Origin: Agarophyton chilense
Taxonomy: Eukaryota > Rhodophyta > Florideophyceae > Gracilariales > Gracilariaceae
Length of the DNA: 64,000 nt
Assembly: GCA_030374765.1 (NCBI GenBank)
Contig: JARGXX010000025.1
Location: 558,001-622,000 of the forward strand
Direction of reading: 5' to 3'
A program made the translations under genes and the position numbers. The number at the start of each line of letters is the position of its first letter. Positions within the stretch are counted from its first letter, which is position 1. Of this stretch, positions 10,298 to 23,258 are shown one piece after another. The notes under the pieces were generated by a model that was given only the letters and a program-made list of their open reading frames with translations, ran no database searches and had not been told where the DNA came from.

Positions 10298-11128
10298 TTC
10301 GACGATGCAATGGGAATTGCTGCAAAACAACGAGTGGATGACAGAAAGTTGAAAACAGCGCAGCAAACAGGCGATGTGCACCTCCGAGAACGGGGGGGTG
10401 GGGGATGCGAACAGCTCCGGAAAAGAAGGAAGTGCGCCTTTAGAAGAAACGTTCACGAACCAATTACCCGTTGCAATTCGGGCCACCTCTCGCACTCACG
10501 CAGCTCGCGTGGGTGCCGATCGGGATGCTCCACAGCGGGTCCAGGCGGGAAGCACAGTGCTCAACTGGGAGCGATTGTCCGCACAACCGGCAAAGACAAG
10601 TGGTCGCCATGGGCGCTCAAAAATGCCAGCGCAGGGTCAATTGCGTTGCATTTCAGAGCGGGCCAATTACAAGATGCCCCGTACAGTTTTGAACGCGGTG
10701 TCCAACCAAAATTTTTCTTACCTGCAGTTGTGCCCCTGCTTGCCTTTCGCGTTGCGGCGTCGCCACGTACCTTAGTGGTTAGAGGGCTACTAGAGAGCAA
10801 TCTAACTCGTGGGCGCCCATGAACCGCAGCTGCTGTAAACTGCATTCCATTTCAGTTTTTTTGATTTCATGTTTCCCATTTCAACTTTGATCCGCGCTGT
10901 TATTTAGCTTGCTGTGAAACTATTCGCATATGTGTCTCTTCCTCGCATAAGGTTTATAAGCTCTCTTTGAAAACCTGTCACAGCTGCGAATCTGCTAGCA
11001 AACTTCCTCAACTTGTGACAAGGTTAAATTCTCTACAAATCGATAGCTTTAAAATATATAATTGTTCATAATTATGTGCACGTACAACACAACGCGACTG
11101 TTTTTTCAATTTCCATAGACATCTCCTT
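10298..11128. other. intergenic region, no supportable gene
   Basis: About 830 bp upstream of citrate synthase. The part near the citrate synthase start is GC-rich and includes a GGGGGGGTGGGGG run near 10394; the part near the ankyrin gene is AT-rich. Open frames here are short and lack domains. Confidence 0.5.
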
Positions 11129-12525
11129 TCAGTTTCTGTCTCGTGGATAATTTCTGTATCCATTTCTTCTGTTCACCCCCGAATTGAGCCCCCATCGTAG
11201 ACTCTCCAAATTCTTAAACTTACTTTGGCGTACAGCAAATTCGATTTGTTCTCTCGCTTCCGGGCTCAATTTTCTCAAAAAGGGTTCGCTGGTCAAAGTC
11301 CGAATACTGGTGCAATCACTCACATCCACCCCAAGTCCCAATGATAATCCACCCTTTGCTAGATCAGTTCCAACATCAATAAGCTTCTCCTTAGAAAGCC
11401 CGTAAATTAGATCTGCGGACATGTACACACCGTTACTTAGAGCATTTCCGACGATCGGAATTACTGAAAGCAAAAATCGGGCTATTCCAATGTATTTATC
11501 GCGTTTTTGTTTTCTTTCCAAGCCTAAATACAGCTGTTGAAGGCATTGGTGCAATCTTTCCACGTGCGTTACAATTCGATTGTTGTGGGCAGCAAGTATT
11601 CTAAGTTCCTGCAACGATTCCGCGGAAATCGCTTCAAGATTTCGTACACTGGTATTGATTTCAACCAATCCTTTTAAGAGTTCATTTGTTAAACATTGGA
11701 TCCTGGATCGATTCAGGTGTATTTTTTCTTCAATCTTGATAAATTTTTTCACCAATGCTGCGGATCCTAAAGGAATCAACCCACGGAGTTCTGAGAGCAT
11801 GGCCGCTGCCCCAGCCAAATACTTGCCTTCTTTACTGAGTGCGAGTTCAGTTCAGATACTCTGTAACACACATTTTCGAGCAAATGATTGATGCAAAAAG
11901 AATCTTCGAAAAAATGCTCCAATTCTGGACCCCCAATCCTCCTTAAGAGATGAATAAGGTAGTTGGCAGATGTAGAACTCCTCAAAGAGGTAATTGTAGA
12001 GGACCGAGTAACATTAACAAGCTGTTTTGTGTTGATAATGGTCTTTGGATATTTGAGCACCTGGTACAGCATTGTTTCGGCTGTGTCTTTGTAAAAGACT
12101 GAGCAAACCTTTTCACATTCGTTGGACTTGTTCTTTGCGGACGTGGATCCGGCTTTCATTAAAGCATGAGAAATAGGCTCACTATACTTAACATAGTCCA
12201 AAGCGTTGCATCTATGAATGTCCTCATAATGAACCTTAGCGTTGTGACGCAGAAGGTGAACAACGGCAATGTAATTACCATTTCGAGAGGCCAAAATGAG
12301 AGGCGTTTCCATGTCTCGATTTTTCTTATTCACGTCAATTGCTTTCTCTTTAAGCATAAGGACCAACACTCCGAGGTTGTCCTCATTCAGAGCTGCGTAG
12401 TGCAAAGCGGTGTAGCCATGGTTGTCCTGACAGTTGGGACTGATGCCATTTTTCAGACATTTTCGGAGCGGTCCTTCCCATCCATTTCGCGCAGCTTGAA
12501 AATGTTCTTCTCGTCTGTATAACAT
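11129..12525 (-). pseudogene. ankyrin-repeat protein gene split by a 5-bp tandem duplication
   Basis: The first reading frame (12525-11776) starts at an ATG and holds three to four ankyrin repeats at residues about 5-125 (e.g. DNHGYTALHYAALNEDN and METPLILASRNGN), then a less conserved region. The second frame (11818-11129, open a little further upstream) carries a helical, Leu-rich domain with a hydrophobic stretch near FLLSVIPIVGNALSNGVYM and a basic tail. The frames differ by two bases. At the overlap the sequence has AGTTCAGTTC (11844-11853, + strand), a tandem copy of 5 bp. Counting only one copy joins the frames without a stop, so this looks like one gene of about 460 codons broken by a recent slippage event, or by an assembly error. 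Function unknown; ankyrin repeats mediate protein binding. Confidence 0.65.
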
Positions 12526-13132
12526 TTTTTTTCAAAAGGTGATTAACAGGCTCGAAAAAGATAGGACGAGAATAAAGTGTGAACGTATTGATGGAAGGCA
12601 GAATGTTGAGGTGGATCTCGAGGAATCAGTGTTCGTTGTACTCATCGGGGAGGGTGTTTGTTCTCTGGTATAGAAAACAAGAATCTGAGGTGTTCCGGGG
12701 CTCCGACAGGACTAGGTATTTATGGTTTCGGACAAATTTCAGGCGCATACTGAGACTCAGGAGTCCAGCAATGAGGCAATAAAATGCGGGGCATTTTTCT
12801 CTTTTTCTCTGGAACGCGGTCTGTGCAAAAAAGAGGAGGAGAACCGTTAACTGGAGAGGATATATATTGGACTGGCTCAACGTTCTGTGGATGTACACAT
12901 GAAGGGTATAGGGATGTGAATGAAACTCACTTGTATACGAGTTGCGGTGCATTTTAGAAATTTGTCACAAGAGCTCTGGTATTGTTCCTCTTGACGATAG
13001 ACACGTCGAGTACTGATTCCTTTGCAGCACATATTTTACGGATGTCGCCAGTGACATTGGGGTCATGTGCCTTTCATGTCATAAGATGTTGTATTAGAGA
13101 GGGATCTATGCCCAAAACCGAAAACCAGAAGA
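12526..13132. other. intergenic region, no supportable gene
   Basis: About 600 bp, moderately AT-rich, marking the boundary between the gene island and the repeat-rich part. No feature can be supported. Confidence 0.4.
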
Positions 13133-13658
13133 TTGTGTAATGGAGAATCGAAAGCGCTGGCAGACAACAGGTGCGTCGATGCCGGAACGGAAAACTCAAC
13201 AACCTCGGTGTTGCACCACGGTCAATCGGTCTATTTCTCATACGTAACCAAAAAAATTGCACCAGTCAACTACGCTTCTTACTCTAACTTTGCCTTACTT
13301 TATTCAGGTGAGGTGGAACTGTTTTCAAGCCCATCTGGAATCGTTGGAGAAGTTCAGTACACGTGCAGTGCTGACCTAACCTCCTCACTACGATTGCTCT
13401 CTACTCAAGAGAGCCAACAATATGCATGACGTGCCCTGCCCTGATTCGCTATTAAATATAGCATTTAGGGACATGGAAAATGCAGGACTGGTGCAACTCT
13501 TCCAAACTGAGTATTGTTCGCTTTTTAAACCAAATAACGACGGTACAGGACTTCGGATAATTGAAGGCACTAGTGTAGAAAATTTGGCCTTACATGAGGC
13601 CAAACTTTCTCTTAGAAAGAAACTGAAATTCATACAGGATTTAAACATTCAAATTTAG
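13133..13658 (+). pseudogene. Ty1/Copia gag-pol relic (protease to pre-integrase region)
   Basis: Two overlapping frames read together like the Copia aspartic protease and the gag-pre-integrase segment. The first has VDAGTE in the place of the protease DSGAT motif. It is followed by a FSYVT segment and the characteristic SGEVELF...SGI stretch, then DLTSSLRLLS, matching the usual 'VP-L-SNLLS' block. The second frame has NAGLVQLFQTEYCSLF and GTGLRIIEGT, matching the segment after the protease. The frame changes near 13425. No integrase or reverse transcriptase follows, so this is an isolated fragment. The call rests on pattern similarity only. Confidence 0.45.
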
Positions 13659-14120
13659 AGCGGTAGAGGTGGGCGCCATTCTATAATTGTTTCGCGGTTG
13701 GCCCAACTTGACAAAAAACTTCGGCGGAAATAAAGCTTCCCGCAACTTAAACGTCCATATAGATGGACTTGATTTAATTATTCCCAAATAATCTTCTTTT
13801 TTTATACTCTTCAGACGACGCGTGTCAACATTTATAGAGTCAAACTTTCAGGCTTTTTGTTAAAAAATCCAAATTTGCGACAGTTTTTCAAGCTTTTTAA
13901 CTTTTCTCTAAATCAAAACAGAAATTTACAATACTTAAAAAGTCTTCGAAAAACTTTTATAACAAATAGATATACTTTAACTCTGTACCCAACGTTGGCT
14001 TTTTCCAGGATAAACTACGCTAAACTAATTGCAACAGCTTACCGTTATGTGCTATAATATGGACCACCTCTAAATCTTATCGAAACTTACAAGCTTTTAA
14101 CTATTCAAACGTCTGCATGA
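13659..14120. other. AT-rich intergenic region
   Basis: AT-rich sequence with no supportable gene, ending in the CTAAT target-site duplication of the neighbouring LTR block. Confidence 0.4.
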
Positions 14121-14125
14121 CTAAT

Positions 14126-14475
14126 TGTAGTCGTCGAGGAAAAATTGCCAGCCCTCCGGGTGGCTTCGCGGCAAGTTTGAGGAACAACGTTCGGAAAAGG
14201 TGAACCAAGCTGGTTTTTGCTTTACCAAATGACCACGCGGGATGCAAATGATCATGGGAGAGGAAAGCAAACAAGTAAGGAACGTACTGGGCTATGAATG
14301 AAGGCAGCCGGATGCAATGTCCGTTCGTGGAAGAATCTAGAGTAGACAGAAGGGCACTGCTTACAAAAAGTGCTTGAAAATGATTGATCGAGCGAGCTGA
14401 ATGGCTGTCGGTAGCAAAAAACGAATTGTGCGGTGTAGGACGAATCGTGCGGTGCTTGCAACACGCCACACTCTC
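14126..14475 (-). repeat. 3' LTR of the outer Ty3/Gypsy element (350 bp)
   Basis: Read on the minus strand it starts TGTGGCGTG and ends GACTACA, the TG...CA form of LTRs. Its first ~80 bp recur at 23929-24003 in the same orientation with few differences. CTAAT flanks it at the left, and a purine tract directly precedes it on the minus strand. Confidence 0.75.
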
Positions 14476-14490
14476 CTTTTCCAAGGAATT
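14476..14490 (-). promoter_or_regulatory. polypurine tract of the outer LTR element
   Basis: Minus-strand TTGGAAAAGGAGAG ends exactly at the first base of the 3' LTR. This is where plus-strand DNA synthesis is primed in LTR elements. Its position independently supports the LTR boundary. Confidence 0.7.
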
Positions 14491-14549
14491 GTACGCGCTC
14501 GCAGGTAATCGAACTCGTACAAAGTAATCTCGAGTACGCAAGCCGTAAA

Positions 14550-16850
14550 CCAGTAGAGTTTAAATAGCTGAACTTTTGTGCAATTAGTGTGCAAGAGTGA
14601 CCTGCGGAAGCGAAGTGCGGAAGCAGAATTGAGGACCTCTCCGGGTAAAGAGGATAGTCGTGGTACGCTGTTAGTTTCCCCTTTCGTACAATGCATGTCC
14701 GTGAGCGCACCATTGCGCAGGTCTTCTACAGTGTAGACATAGTCGTTGATCGTATGGACAATGCGACGGGGCCCACGCCAGCGGAGCGCTAGCTTTTCGC
14801 CGGCATGAAAGTCCGACCTGGAAACAAGAACGTAGTCGCCTTCGGTAAACTTGGGTAGTTTGCCGTTGCTAGCCGATCGACGAGCAGGTTCGCGGTTGGA
14901 CTGAAGTGAGGCTTCAACGAGCGGGTGCAGTTCGGTAACACGCTTCTGAAGCTCTTGGAAGTTGATGGCTCGTTCGATCATAGCTTTTGAGACCGAAAGC
15001 GGAGCCAGGTTCGTCGATCGCAGAATGGCTGCGATGGGCGTGGTAGGGTCTTGTCCCGTGAACGCCATGAGAGGCGCGACGTTCGATCGAGCAGGGGACG
15101 GGGTGTTTTTGAGGACAGATTGGACGAGTGGCAGCAAGTCGGACCACTCCCTGAAGTCCATCCGCAACTCAGAAGTGACCGATCGGAACGTTCGTACTAG
15201 CTCCTTGCCGAGCCGCTCCACCGCACCGTTGCTCCACGGAGTATACGGCAGCGTGAAGTGGTGCGGCACCTGGAGAGTCTTACTGATCGATCGAACCGTC
15301 TCGTTTTTGAAATGCGAAGGACCGTCGGACATCAAGCTCTTTAGTACGCCGAAGCCTGCGCCCCAATCGACGATCGGTCGAGCAGCGTGCTCTGCGGCCG
15401 TGTCCGCGCACGCGAACAACCACGACTACCTTGATTGGTCGTCGCGCAGCATCAACACATACTTGGCGCCGTCGTGGCTGGCGCCAAGGTCGATGTAGTC
15501 GAACTGTAGCAGATCGTTCGGAACGAGGCCGTGTACCGCGGGACCGAACGGACGAGGGACCTTCTCCCCTCCTTGAGTGGAGAGGCAGTGGATGCAGGCA
15601 CGAACGAACGTACGTACATCGGAAATGAACGTGGACCGAACGAACGGCGTTCGTAGCGCTTGCTCCGTAGCGCCGGAGGCGCGATGACCGCTCGGACCAG
15701 TGTGCGCGATGATGCATAACCTGAGTTGGACATCGGACGCTTCGTCCGGGATCCAGATGGCGTCGCAGTCGTTACTTCAGAGACCGTCGCTCATGTTTAG
15801 GTGGTCTGGGCGCGCGTGGGAGGCTTGGTCTTGGACTTGACCAAGCTCCTCGGACGTCGGCCAGACGAAATCCGTTTCGTCGGTCGACGGCAGGACGGGC
15901 ACGTGGACGATACGACGTGCAGTAGGAACGGTGGACCACCGGCCAAGGAGGCCGGCCCACACGTTGTCTTCCCCCTTGATGGGGAAGCAGGTGTAGTTGT
16001 AAGTCGTTAGGCGGACGGCCCAGCGCAGTACCTTGAGAAGGGTACCTTGGCTAAGATCGACGATCAAAGAGGTTCGATCAAACAGAAAGATGAAGTTGTT
16101 GTGATCCGTGTAGAGGTCAAAACCTTCGGTCGTAGCGAACAACCAGTGCATACGATCGAGGGTACCTAGAACGACGTACGCTTCCTTCCCCAGGACGGAT
16201 CATCGAAGCTGTTGCTTGTGGAACCGTCCGGACAAGAACGAGAGAGGTTCATACCTCTTGTTCATATGGGGCAAATTAAAATCGTCGATCGGAACTTGCG
16301 TGATGATGGCGGACCAGAACAGGTCCGGCGCATCTGTGTACACGGACAGACGTTTGTCCGTGTCACGGTGAACGAGCGTAACGCTCGCGGCGAGAGCCTT
16401 CTTGCAGGCCATGAACGAACTTACACGGATCGTATCCAAGCCAAGCGTGGCCAGTTGGACCCGACCGACGTGCGATTTCGTACGCTTGCCAGCCTTGTCG
16501 TAGACGACTTCCATGAACCGAAGAAGAGGTTCCGTGAGCTCGTTGAAGGATGGAACGCCGTGCTTGACCCACTGTAGGGCACAGAGGAACTGCTGCAAGT
16601 GGGCGCCGTTGGTCGGCGGTTCTATGTCGAGTAGGGCCAAGAGACCGGCCGGATCGAATCGAACATCTTTCTTGCTAATCGTGCGTCCGCACCAGCGAAG
16701 CTCCGTCGCATATAACTCACATTTGCGAGGATGCAGGCGGAGGTTGCGCTCAACGCAAAATTCGAAGAAAACCTTAATCGCTTGGAGTAGATCGTCGACC
16801 GTTGCGGTGTGAGTGAGAAAGTCGTCCAGCCAGAAGAGAGCCCGCGAAGA
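14550..16850 (-). pseudogene. Ty3/Gypsy pol fragment: RT C-terminus, RNase H, integrase
   Basis: Reading down the minus strand: about 16830-16200 carries the RT end with WLDD in place of the YxDD active site and the LHPRKCEL block. About 16150-15780 carries RNase H remains (LYTDHNNFIFLF...). About 15720-14560 carries an integrase with an HHCC-like zinc region (HTGPSGHR...CIHC), the core SDGPSHF...PYTPWSNGAVERL and a C-terminal module (LRWRGPRRIVH). The segments sit in different frames, and an in-frame TAG lies near 15428. Gag, protease and the first part of RT are absent: the sequence switches abruptly to the plus-strand element near 16850. WLDD and the integrase resemble Gypsy elements common in oomycetes and algae. 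Confidence 0.8.
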
Positions 16851-19800
16851 AAACTAGTGGAACTAGATGATGGATCAATGGTACCAATTGTTCACAAGCC
16901 AATGCGTCGTTGCCCCGAAGCAACTCCACTTCCACCATCTATGGAATACGGGAAATCCCGAGGACGTGTCTCGCCGAGGATTCGAGTAGCGAAGAGTGCC
17001 ATACTGAAGGCGCAAACCCAAACTTGGGTTCAAGTAAGAACAGAACGACACGGACTCTTGGAAATTCAACCGAATACTCGGATGTACGAATCCCGTGGAT
17101 TTCTAGTCGCTAACGGCATTTTTCAGGTTGATCCTGGTAGCCCCTTTTGGATACTAGTGAGTAACTTCATCGATAACGATTATCATATACCGAATAATCA
17201 GGTCGTTGCAACAGCTTTGCCTTATCCCACAGTGGTGGTCCCTACTCATATTTCTACCGCAGAAGTATTGGGATTAACCCATGTCGGTGACACAGACGAA
17301 GAACTGCAAATTCCGTCTGGAGATCAATTGCAAACCGCAAAGGATCCAGAGAGCCTGGTCGATGAGCTAGACTTAGCACATGTGTCGGAACACTACAGAA
17401 CGAAGATCAGGTCTATGCTGAAGAAGTATACATCCATGTGGAGTGGAAAACTAGGAGATATCTCCGCTACGGAACACCACATTGATTTGGTCCCAGGGTC
17501 ACGACCCATCTCCCAACCACCCTACAGAGCGGGACCGCGAACTCGCCAAATCGAAGAGGAGAATGTCAGCAAAATTCTGGAAGAAGGAGTAATCGAAGCA
17601 GCTCAATCTGCTTGGGCCTCACCAGTGGTGATGGTTCGGAAACCTGATGGTTCTTTACGATTCTGCATCGATTATCGAAAACTGAACGCAGTTACAGTTC
17701 GGGATACATACCCGTTGCCTCGAATGGACGAATGTATTGACAGCTTAGGAGAAGCGAACGTGTTCACCACGTTGGACGCAAACTCTCGCTATTGGCAGGT
17801 GCCTGTAGCGGAAGAAGACCAAGACAAAACCGCATTTGCATTTCACGCCGGTCTCTACCGTTTCAAAAGGATCCCCTTTGGCTTAACGAATGCACCGGCT
17901 ACTTTACAGCGTACTCTGGACATCTTGCTCTCAAGATACAAGTGGAAGACTTGTTTAGTCTATTTGGACGATGTGATCATCTTTTCCCAGGATGTGGAAA
18001 GCCATTTACGGCATGTCGAGGAGATTCTCAAAGCACTACAGAGCGGAGGTATCACCTTGAAGTTCAAGAAATGCGAATGGTTCGCTGGCACCGTCCGGTA
18101 CTTAGGACACGTGATCAAACCGGGACAGCTTGCCATTCAAGAGGCACAAACAGCGGCTCTCCGCGAAGTACAACCTCCGTCGACACAGAAGCAATTGCGT
18201 TCTTTCCTCGGCTTGTGCAACGTCTCCCGACGATTCGTGCTGCGATACTCGCATATAGCGGCACCGCTCAACGCAAAGCTGCGTAAAGGACAACCAGTAA
18301 AGCTGGAACAATTCAGACAAGCTGAAGTGGAGGCGTTCGACACGCTGAAGACAAAGATTATTACAGCCCCAGTCTTGGCGCTGCCCATCCCCAACCTGCC
18401 ATACTCAGTGGATACCGACTCTAGCGAGTACCAAGTAGGGTGTGCCCTTTTTCAAACACACCCTGATAGTGGACGCAAACCCATTGGTTACTGGTCAAGA
18501 TTGCTGAACGCAGCTGAGAAGAAGTATTCAGTTTCAGAAAAGGAATTCCTTGCAGTCGTTTGGGCTCTAACCACATTGCGATCGTATCTCCAAGGAGAAA
18601 GTTTTACCGTCAACACGGATCATTCGTCTCTACTATGGTTACTTTCCATTACAGACCCGTCTGGTCGTCTCACACGATGGCGCTTACGCCTTTCTGAATT
18701 CGATTTCGAAGTGAAGTATAAGAAGGGATTGGCCAATGTCCAAGCTGACGCGCTATCGCGACTCAAAACACTGGGCGAAACCCAAGGCGAAATCGATGAA
18801 GAGATACCTTGCTTTTACATTGAGACCCATTCACCATCTTTTGAAGAAGAGGAACAAGAGACCCTTGATGATTATTCGGATGCAGACCCGTTCCTTGCAT
18901 TAGCAGACACTGACCCTTCAGTTCAACTCGAGCGAATCTCGTGCATTGAGCTCCTCAATGAGCAACACGCCGATACGTTTTGTGCGTCGATACGCTCTCG
19001 TCTTAACGGGGGGGAGGAGCTCCCCTTTTCACTCGATTCACTAGGAATACTGTTAAGACATGTCGAAAAGCATGATTGATCAAATCGTGATTCCACACGC
19101 CTTGAAGAGTCGAGTACTCCATCTGGCACACTACAGCAGATTGTCTGGTCATCCAGGAGGAACGAAGTTGTTGATGACTCTAAGAAGAGATTTTTACTGG
19201 CCTACTTTGGCAATGGACTGCCATGCTACAGTGAGGTTGTGTACAACATGTGCGAAGAATCGCGTGAAGCTTTACAGGAAGCGGAAACCGATGAAGTTAT
19301 TCCAGGCGAAAGCGCCTTTACAATACGTCAGTATCGACATCCTAGGGTAATTGATTCGCTCAAGGCGAGGTTATCGCTACGTATTGGTAATCACCGACCG
19401 CTTCTCGAAGCTAGTGCGGACTGTGCCGCTGAAGCGGATAACCGCAACCGTAATCGCACAGGCATTTATCAAACACTGGGTATTTATATACGGACCACCA
19501 GAAATTCTGTTTTCAGATAATGGGAAGCAATTCGTTGCGAAGTTCTTTCAGAATGTTTGCCGCATTATGGGCATTCGAAACGTGTTTACCACGACCTATC
19601 ATCTGTAATGCAACGGTCAGGTGGAGCGTTTCAACCGCACGCTGATAACAGCACTACGACACTACATCGCGGACCACCCGAAGGAATGGGACATGTTTAC
19701 CGATACTCTGTGCTACGCGTACAATACGCAAGTGCATACCTCTACAAAGACGGCACCGTTCGACCTCGTGCTCTCACGTAACCCTCCCGCTTTACCGGTT

Positions 19801-21105
19801 GCGCTCGACGACGAGACATAATTGGACGCGCCGACCCCGGCTAAGTACCATCTGAAATGTAGGAATGACCTGAAGGCCAGAGCGGAAGAAGCCGCTAAAG
19901 AGTTATAAAAGACGCAAGCTCGCTATAAGCGAAACTATGACGCCAGAAGGCGAAGAGGAAATCCAGCAATCCGAGTAGGAAGCCACGTCTTCGTGCGAGT
20001 TGAAAGACCGGACAAACAGGAAGAATCTCGTCATAAGTTGTTGCCGATAGCGGCTGGACCATTCAAAGTGGTGGACCTTGATGAAGACACAGTGGTCATC
20101 AAGACAGGTGAGGACGTTGAACGTGTATCACGCGATCGCATTGAAGTCGCGCCTGACCCGCAAGTGGAAGTCCAGGTATCTGGTAGATCTAAGGAGGCAA
20201 GTGCGACGGAACGTCAAGGCAAAAGCCCAAGTGACTCTGGGGAGAGTGAACCGCCACCAATGGCTCGAGCGGAGGAGAAAGCTCCTGATCTCCCACCGCC
20301 GGCGGTTGCGTACGCCAATCACAGACAGCTTCCGAAATATCGGGATATGCCCCGTGGCACGCACACACCCGTAAGTACAGAAATGGAACCTAAAAGCAGG
20401 AAAGATGTTTTGGAATTTGGCCCCAAGGACTTGGAAACGAGTGCACGCGAGCACGCGCCGTTGCCGCTTCAGGCTGAACCGTCAGGTGAAGCGCCACTCG
20501 CTGTTCCGCCGATATCGGCTCCCATCCCTCGTGGGCAGGAAGAAGAAGAGGTATCGCCTCCTGTCGTGGTGCAAGCACCATTATCCACCCAACAGCGGTC
20601 AGAATCGGATAAACCGAAGGAAGTTCATCCATGAATGGAATTGAGAAGTTGCAAAAAGTACGCTTCTATGGAACCTGTAAAACAGGATAGCTCTTTATCT
20701 GAGAAAGATTGTCAAGGAATGAGTACACTGCCCCTGCGGGCAGAACGACAGTTAGTCGACGAGCGAACGCTTAGCGACGCGGAGACTGCTAACACAGAGA
20801 CGCTTGGGTCAACCCTAAGGCATTTCAAACCTGTTAACAGGAGTCTCGCGCTAACAGCGAAAGCATTGGGAAACGCCCAGAAATAGGTTATGGATCGCAT
20901 ACGTGAACATGGCGAACATGAAGATACCAGAGAATTACTGTATCGAGTCCGTTTGTACGTTTTTCCTCCGGAAGCGGATACGTGGGAACCTATAGCTCAT
21001 ATCCCCCGTTCGCAACTCGTGCGATATCATCGACGCATGCAATTAACACTCCCCAGGGAGATCGACTCCTCGATAGTCGGGCTCATGGGCACATCCCATT
21101 TCTAA
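16850..21105 (+). pseudogene. Ty3/Gypsy pol (RT, RNase H, integrase, chromodomain-like tail), decayed
   Basis: The frame open from 16809 to 19079 gives a pre-RT linker, a full reverse transcriptase (RKPDGSLRFCIDYRKLN, then YLDDVIIFS) and RNase H (NTDHSSLLWLL...ADALSRL). Integrase follows in another frame from about 19077: HHCC (HLAHYSRLSGHPGG...CTTCAKNR), then the D, D and E blocks (SIDILG, SDNGKQF, VERFNR). A chromodomain-like segment (PPEADTWEPIAHIPRSQLV) lies near 20950-21040. A one-base shift near 19076 separates the two frames. Stops break the second frame at 19348, 19606, 19819, 19906, 20632 and 20884. At the integrase HPQ motif the sequence reads H-L-stop, which needs two C-to-T changes. 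The element cannot be autonomous. Confidence 0.88.
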
Positions 21106-21217
21106 GTATGGGCTACCAATGTAGTAAAAACTCGAAAGGCGAGAAAAACACAAGAAGTCATGTGGAAGAAAAGTGAAAACACGCAAGCACAGGACATATA
21201 CTGACTATCACCTAGGA

Positions 21218-21303
21218 AGAACTCGAGAAGCGAGAGAAGAAGGATTGAAGAACTCGAGAAGCGAGAAGAAGAAGTTAAGAACTCGAGAAGCGAGAAGAGA
21301 TGA
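21218..21303 (+). repeat. short tandem repeat (about 29-bp unit, three copies)
   Basis: The phrase GAACTCGAGAAGCGAGAAG recurs three times with a purine-rich filler, and a diverged copy (ACTCGAAAGGCGAG) precedes it near 21129. It lies just past the end of the plus-strand pol, where an LTR element's 3' untranslated region would be. Confidence 0.6.
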
Positions 21304-21407
21304 AGATTAGAAGATACAAAGGGAACGTGAAGACACGAAGTCACCGGATTTTATTGGTATCAAGATATCACCGCAAGGGTGTTGACTAGGAGTCTTTTCT
21401 AGGATTA

Positions 21408-23234
21408 TCAAAGAGACGTGCGAGCACGCAGGTTCGCAAGAAGCTGTGCGCGATCACCCTCAACTTGGTCCACGGGAAAGGCCGCATCTAAGAGGAACTG
21501 CCTCAGCGGATCCAAGCCTGGATCTTCGACCGGCACTGCACTCGGTTGTTGGGTAAACCCATGAGAGAACTCTTGAGCAACTCCCGCCGCTGCGGATTGA
21601 TCGACGGAAGTCGCTACGCCTGCAAGCTCTGGCTCGTCCTCGTAACCGAGTTCAGCCTCAGCTCCCGGCGCTTCCTCATACGGTTCCTCTCCGTTCTAGG
21701 ATGGAGTAGCATCGTACACGTATCCAGTAAGCTGGTTCGGTGGCATTTCACGCGGGTTCTCCCGAAGAAGGCGAGCCTGCTCGGAGGTGATCAACTGGCG
21801 CGTCCAGGGGTCGTACCAAACGAAATCTCCAGCACTTGCTGTTCGTCCAGGAGAATGGTCGTAGTATCTTGCACGGGTTCCGCGAGCGGATTGATCAGCT
21901 GGCACTCCAGACCAGACCACACTGTCGATCAAATTCACAAGATGTAGGAAGTCCGCATGGTTCGCACGGGATCCCAGGACAAGGAAAAGATCGAGTTCTA
22001 TCGCATACTTTCGCGCTGTGGGCGACATGTACCAAACTCTGAAGGTATCCTAAGCATCCCACAGGAGGAAGACGGCCATCTTGGCGATAAACTCGGTATA
22101 AACCACCGTCCAATATCCCGAGAACGGGTCGTTAACCAACGCGGAACCGATGTAGGAGATCGCCGGTGGGAGCTCGACAGGGCAACGACGAGGACTCTCG
22201 ATCGCCGCCCAAAGCTCCGGAATGCCGATGTAGCGCCCAAAGCGCGCGTTCCGTCGGATGCGGTCAATCTGGATCATTTGATACGGCACCAAATAGCCCA
22301 AACGTAATCGAATACGACGTTCCCAACGGGGATAATCCCAATAGGGAATACCACGCTTTCGAAGGAAGCGGAACTCCGCACGGAGAAGAGGTTGCTGAAA
22401 GCAGAGAGCTGCATCACGCACACCGCACACACCGCACCAACCGCTAACATCGACTTCAACGAGTGTCTCGATATACGAGTAACCTTCACCGTCGGTACGG
22501 GCTTTCCAGGTATCTAGTTCCCAGTCCTGCGGGAGGAGAACCGTACTGATAAATCGGTGAAGATGCTGGTAAATCAGCTTGGTGAACCGCGTACGGGCTT
22601 CGGACAAAATTTCCGTTGAATATCGCGCAATCGCGTTGTCTGGCAAAGCAATATGGCTCGCTCAGTCGTCGCTATAAATCGCGTGTTCTGGAATACCATC
22701 AGGGAAGTACCCACCGTGTACATACTGTTGTATCAACGCGTCATCGCGGATAGCAACTGGATCAAACCAGGGCGCTTGCGCGAAAAGTTCAACGTTGTCG
22801 AGAGGATCTCGTCCATAGAAATCCGCAGGGTGCGGGTAGCTCCGCTGAGCACGACGAGAAGGAGCTCGAATCACACCCGCAGAGGCGACGTAAGCCGCGT
22901 TCGGCATCGGAGCCACGGTTGGCTGAAGTAACGGTACCGACCGGAATCCGGTGTGCGGAGTGTGGAACGAACGGTATGGACCGAGTTGAGCAGTAGGCTG
23001 CGACGCAGACCCAGCAGTGCTTGACGGAGCCACAGAAGGCACATACTCAGAGGAGGGCTGAAACGGATTGGACCCAGCGTTTGGATCCATCGCGAGAGAT
23101 CGAGCTGAAGAGCGGTGAGGAACAGAATGCTGTTGAGAACTGTAAGAGTTGGTCGTGCAGCGAGGAATTCGTGATGACGATGAGTACCCGGAACACCGGT
23201 CCGACTGCGTATAAACGCTTCTTGCGTCCCCCAT
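21408..23234 (-). pseudogene. LTR-retrotransposon gag-like gene with three in-frame stops
   Basis: One reading frame from an ATG in good context (ACCATGG) 25 bp inside the 667-bp LTR down to TGA at 21408, about 608 codons. It is broken by TGA at 22660-22662 and by stops at 22050 and 21696. The N-terminal 130 residues are Ser/Pro/Ala-rich. The middle is a tryptophan- and arginine-rich helical region (IPYWDYPRWERRIRLRLGYL), and the end is acidic. No zinc knuckle is visible. Gag identity is inferred from its place directly behind the LTR and from its layout. It probably belongs to the family of the 667-bp LTR rather than to the outer element. Confidence 0.6.
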
Positions 23235-23258
23235 GGTTCGCGCTTAACGAGGGGGGTA

